In this document: positions 61,384-64,000 of the stretch, piece after piece
Position numbering within the stretch: the first letter of the stretch is position 1
Layout: every line of letters starts with the position of its first letter
Assembly (NCBI RefSeq): GCF_034627025.1
Contig: NZ_CP141048.1
Span: forward strand, 2,616,001-2,680,000
Source: Microvirga lotononidis
Lineage (GTDB): Bacteria; Pseudomonadota; Alphaproteobacteria; Rhizobiales; Beijerinckiaceae
Length of the DNA: 64,000 nucleotides
Direction: 5' to 3'
The notes under the pieces: model-generated
What the model was told of the DNA's origin: nothing
Database searches by the model: none
The model's input: only the letters and a program-made list of their open reading frames with translations
Translations under genes and position numbers: made by a program

Positions 61384-62199
61384 CTAGAATCCGGCATTCC
61401 GCTGTAACCACGTGACGGCAAAGGCACAGACGGGAGCTGCGTCGACCAGGACCGAGGGAGCCAGACCGATGCAGCCCTGCGCACCCCGGCCTGTGGCGAG
61501 GAAGTCCTGCACGATCGTCGCGAAGTAATCGTCGGCCAAGCCTTCCGCGATAGGCTCGGAGGTGTCGAACTCCTCCACCATGCGCCATATGACGCCTTCA
61601 GGCGTGGCGAACGGCACCTCATAGCGGCGGATGCGCTTGCCCGGGATGGAAGCCAAGTGCTCGGCGTGGTGGAGAAGGGTCATGGTATCCAGCGGCGCCC
61701 CCACCATCAGGACCTTGCCGCCGGCTTCAACGAGCTTCGCCAAGGGCGAGCCCTCGCCATATCCGTAGTCGAGAGCGTGATCCGACGTCAGCCACTCGGC
61801 GCGGGCGCCGATGGCAGCCACGGAAGCTGCCGGGTTGCCGCTGCGTCTGGCACCGGGCGTGGTGCGGATGAACTCGGCCAGCACCCCGTTGTCGCGAATG
61901 GCCCGCGAGGCGGCGGGATCATAGGCCGGGATGTGGTCGCGCCATTCCGGCGGAACTCGTCCTGCTGAATCCAGCAACTCGTCATAGGCCGCGTCCCAAT
62001 CCGTATAGCTCATGATCGTGCCCGTGGGGCCGACCGCATCGAGAAGGGCGCCGATCAGAGCATCCGGGCCGTTGAGCAGCCGTCCGACACGGCTCATGGC
62101 GGCATGCACCATGACCGTGTCCCCTGCGGCGACACCGAGATCGATGAGGTCCCGCTTCAGAGAGGCGCAGGTGTGAAATACAGGAGGGAGACCGGACAT
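61384..62199 (-). CDS. Aminoglycoside N3-acetyltransferase (AAC(3)) family protein
   Basis: The 271-residue protein is of the AAC(3) antibiotic acetyltransferase fold: MVHAAMSRVGRLLNGPDALI (about 30-49), PTGTIMSYTDWD, NPAASVAAIGARAEWLTSDHALDYGYGEGSP and MVGAPLDTMTLLHHAEHLA (about 170-188, catalytic His). It probably transfers an acetyl group from acetyl-CoA to an amine; resistance to aminoglycosides is possible but unproven for chromosomal members. Length is usual (260-280). Confidence 0.87.
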   Translation of the reverse strand: MSGLPPVFHTCASLKRDLIDLGVAAGDTVMVHAAMSRVGRLLNGPDALIGALLDAVGPTGTIMSYTDWDAAYDELLDSAGRVPPEWRDHIPAYDPAASRAIRDNGVLAEFIRTTPGARRSGNPAASVAAIGARAEWLTSDHALDYGYGEGSPLAKLVEAGGKVLMVGAPLDTMTLLHHAEHLASIPGKRIRRYEVPFATPEGVIWRMVEEFDTSEPIAEGLADDYFATIVQDFLATGRGAQGCIGLAPSVLVDAAPVCAFAVTWLQRNAGF

Positions 62200-62253
62200 T
62201 CGCTCAGGGTCGCGAGACCCGGCAACGGTGTCAACCGGCAGCCCTGCGCCAGA

Positions 62254-62919
62254 TCACGAGCCGGAGCCGGCCCTGTGTTCCAGAATCTCCCAGAGCGCCC
62301 GGTCATGGAAGGTCACGATGGCGCCGTCGGCGCCGATCTCCCGCATCTCGTCGGCGGTCAAGCCGGTCAGCACGCCGAAGGAGAAGAGGCCTGCCGCCTT
62401 GGCGGCCCTCATGCCTGACGGGGAATCCTCGAAGGCCACGGCTTCCTCGGCCTGAATGCCGAGGCGCTCCAGGGCCGTAAGATAGGGCAGCGGATCGGGC
62501 TTGCCGCGCTCGACCTGATCGATGGTGATCTTGATCTCGAAGCGGTCGGTGATGCCCAGAATGTCGAGAACATGGGTCGCGTTCAGAAGCGGCGCATTCG
62601 TCACCAGGGCTATCTTGACGCGGTGGTCGTCCGCCCAGTCGAGCAGCTCGGTCAAGCCTTCCAGCGGCTTGAGTTCCCGTGCAAGGCGGCGGAAGGCCGC
62701 CTCCTTCCGGTCGGCATAGACTTCGTGCTCTTCGACCGGCAGATGAGGCAGGAGCGACGCGAAGATGGACTCGTTCGTGTGGCCGATGATCCTGGTGCGA
62801 TAGAGTTCGTCGTCGATGACGACCCCCTCGGGTCCCAGGACTTCCGCGAAGGCCTTGAGATGGACGGGGTCGCTGTGCACCAATGTGCCGTCCATATCGA
62901 AGATCAGTGCTTTGAGCAT
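62254..62919 (-). CDS. HAD-family phosphatase
   Basis: The 221-residue haloacid dehalogenase-superfamily hydrolase has motif I FDMDGTLVHSD (Asp 8 and 10), motif II LVTNAPL, Lys in RGKPDPLPYL and motif IV AVAFEDSPSGMRAAKAAG. The cap domain (about 15-90) is of the beta-phosphoglucomutase/phosphoglycolate type. The substrate is unknown. ATG 62919 is preceded by GAGG. Confidence 0.92.
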   Translation of the reverse strand: MLKALIFDMDGTLVHSDPVHLKAFAEVLGPEGVVIDDELYRTRIIGHTNESIFASLLPHLPVEEHEVYADRKEAAFRRLARELKPLEGLTELLDWADDHRVKIALVTNAPLLNATHVLDILGITDRFEIKITIDQVERGKPDPLPYLTALERLGIQAEEAVAFEDSPSGMRAAKAAGLFSFGVLTGLTADEMREIGADGAIVTFHDRALWEILEHRAGSGS

Positions 62920-63099
62920 GGGAACGCCTCTTAGTGAATGTCGCATCTTGGCGTACAGGAATAGAACGTTCGGCCCCGGAAGGCACCCCGTTGGAATTGC
63001 AGCCCAGCTCTATAGATAATCGAGGACCTGTGAAACTGTATAAAGCGTGATCCCACCGATGGTTCGCATTCTTTCCCGCCGCACCGACGAGATTTTCCG

Positions 63100-63867
63100 A
63101 TGCGGATGATCGACCGACTCCGGCTTTTCTACGAGGGGGACACGCCGGAGGCGCATCAGTTCCGCTACGGCCTCCTGGTGTTCGATGCGGCCACGATCCT
63201 CTTCATCGTTCTGTCGTCGTTCCTGCCGCGGTCCCCGGCCTTCGAGTGGATGGACGTGATTATCGGTCTGATCGTTCTGGCCGACTTCTCGGCTCGCATC
63301 GCCATCAGCCGGACACCCTGGCGGGATCTGGCTCATCCGACGACGCTGGCGGATGTTGCGGCCATCGTGTCCTTTCTCGCTCCGGTGGTCGGGGAAGGCA
63401 TCGGGTTCCTGAGGATTCTGCGCACGCTTCGTCTGCTGAGAACTTATCAGCTGCTTGCCCGCCTGCGGTCCGACAGCGTCTTCTTCCGGCGCAACGAGGA
63501 TCTCATCATCGCTGCCGTCAATCTCTGCGTCTTCATCTTCGTCATGACCGGCTTCGTTTATGAGACGCAGCGCTGGACGAACACGAACATCGGAAATTAC
63601 ATCGATGCGCTGTACTTCACCATCGCGGCGCTGACCACCACCGGCTTCGGCGACATCACGCTGACGGGAACGCTGGGACACCTGATTTCCGTCATCATCA
63701 TGATCTTCGGCGTCACGCTTTTCCTGCGCCTCGTGCAGGTGCTGCTCAGGCCCGACAAGGTCCGCTTCCCATGCCCCGTCTGCGCCCTTCAGCGGCACGA
63801 CCGGGATGCAGTGCACTGCAAAGCCTGCGGCACGGTCCTCAACATTCCGGATGAAGGGGCGATCTGA
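63100..63867 (+). CDS. Voltage-gated-type potassium channel with C-terminal zinc ribbon
   Basis: This 255-residue channel subunit has six helices: S1-S3 (about 25-95), an S4-like Arg repeat RILRTLRLLRTYQLLARLR (about 105-123), S5, the pore with filter TTTGFGD (179-185) and S6. After the channel it ends in a Cys4 ribbon: CPVC (225-228) and CKAC (240-243), unusual for this family. K+ selectivity is inferred from the filter. The ribbon may tether the channel or sense metal or redox state. Confidence 0.85.
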   Translation: MRMIDRLRLFYEGDTPEAHQFRYGLLVFDAATILFIVLSSFLPRSPAFEWMDVIIGLIVLADFSARIAISRTPWRDLAHPTTLADVAAIVSFLAPVVGEGIGFLRILRTLRLLRTYQLLARLRSDSVFFRRNEDLIIAAVNLCVFIFVMTGFVYETQRWTNTNIGNYIDALYFTIAALTTTGFGDITLTGTLGHLISVIIMIFGVTLFLRLVQVLLRPDKVRFPCPVCALQRHDRDAVHCKACGTVLNIPDEGAI

Positions 63868-63885
63868 ACGCTTCAAGTTTCGGCT

Positions 63886-63934
63886 TCACGCGTCGAGCGC
63901 AAAACCGGCTCCCGCTTTTGCGTTCGATGCGTCA
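63886..63934. repeat. Palindromic repeat (GCATCGAACG variant) at gene end
   Basis: TCACGCGTCGAGCGCAAAA and CTTTTGCGTTCGATGCGTCA are inverted. The last triplet is the complement of the TGA stop of the gene entering from the right edge. Confidence 0.65.
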
Positions 63935-64000
63935 CGGGTTCGGAACGATCGCGACGCCACGCAGGTTCGCGAACGAGATCGACACAGGCGTGCCCGGAGC
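63932..64000 (-). CDS. 3' end of a gene cut by the window edge
   Basis: Reading the minus strand from the right edge gives APGTPVSISFANLRGVAIVP followed by NP and TGA (63932-63934), 22 residues. Codon usage looks coding and the stop coincides with a palindromic repeat, as at other gene ends here. The sequence might be the end of a TOBE-like or other beta-rich domain, but it is too short to name. Confidence 0.4.
   Translation of the reverse strand, partial: APGTPVSISFANLRGVAIVPNP

Noticed and set aside
1..64000. CRISPR arrays, rRNA, tRNA and insertion sequences
   Set aside because: No regularly spaced direct repeats, no tRNA cloverleaf or rRNA sequence, and no transposase gene were recognised by eye; a tRNA or covariance-model scan would settle small RNAs.

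Overview
The window is high-GC, densely coded bacterial DNA and reads as an alphaproteobacterium of the Hyphomicrobiales (Rhizobiales), perhaps a Microvirga/Methylobacteriaceae-like genome. The signs are alphaproteobacterial LexA boxes (GAAC-N7-GAAC), a class I lysyl-tRNA synthetase, a PodJ-like polarity protein, a CbrA-like transporter/kinase hybrid and the dispersed palindromic repeats of this order. The genus is an inference. No rRNA, tRNA, IS element or CRISPR array was recognised.

Region 1 (1-7.8 kb) is a DNA-damage island. Three perfect LexA boxes (473-487, 4565-4579, 4760-4774) lie in its two divergent intergenic regions. The genes are a left-edge unknown, a translationally coupled trio (98-aa coiled-coil protein, a Rad50/SbcC-type ATPase whose halves appear circularly permuted, an Mre11/SbcD-type nuclease), a small TnsA-like unknown, a prophage-type unknown and a RecD2-type helicase. 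The permuted Rad50-Mre11 unit under SOS control is the most unusual thing in the window.

Region 2 (7.8-18.3 kb) is mostly housekeeping: a glycosyltransferase, a solute-binding protein, class I LysRS, an S24-like repressor lacking the usual serine, DUF952 plus pyrD, a MATE exporter, an esterase and a LuxR-type response regulator.

Region 3 (18.3-28 kb) carries the ligase-associated (Lhr-Core) repair set split in two: exonuclease, ATP-dependent ligase and YjbQ on the minus strand; helicase and PdeM phosphoesterase on the plus strand. Between them is a fourth LexA box abutting a consensus promoter with no obvious gene behind it. The helicase gene carries an in-frame palindromic repeat insertion.

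Region 4 (28-43.3 kb): a nitrilase-family hydrolase, a TauE/SafE exporter with its TIGR02186 partner, a PodJ-like protein, a MerR regulator followed by a beta-oxidation set (acyl-CoA dehydrogenase, thiolase, FadB-type enzyme), then DinB, thioesterase, DsbA-like isomerase and racemase genes.

Region 5 (43.3-52.5 kb): a solute-symporter/histidine kinase hybrid, a LysR regulator, DoxX, a VOC enzyme, mscL, an aminotransferase, RbsD/FucU and an AbrB-type membrane protein.

Region 6 (52.5-60.2 kb) is a catabolic cluster: RpiR regulator, N-formylglutamate amidohydrolase-like enzyme, ethanolamine-type permease, glutamine-synthetase-like ligase, aldehyde dehydrogenase and Fe-alcohol dehydrogenase, closed by a strong terminator. 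Together they fit ethanolamine (or similar amino-alcohol) use through gamma-glutamylated intermediates. The right end holds an FMN reductase/HxlR pair, an AAC(3)-like acetyltransferase, a HAD phosphatase, a K+ channel with a zinc ribbon, and the 3' end of another gene.

Several repeat families are interspersed. One (TAGAGCATCG...CGATGCTCTA) repeatedly sits at gene ends and supplies their stop codons.
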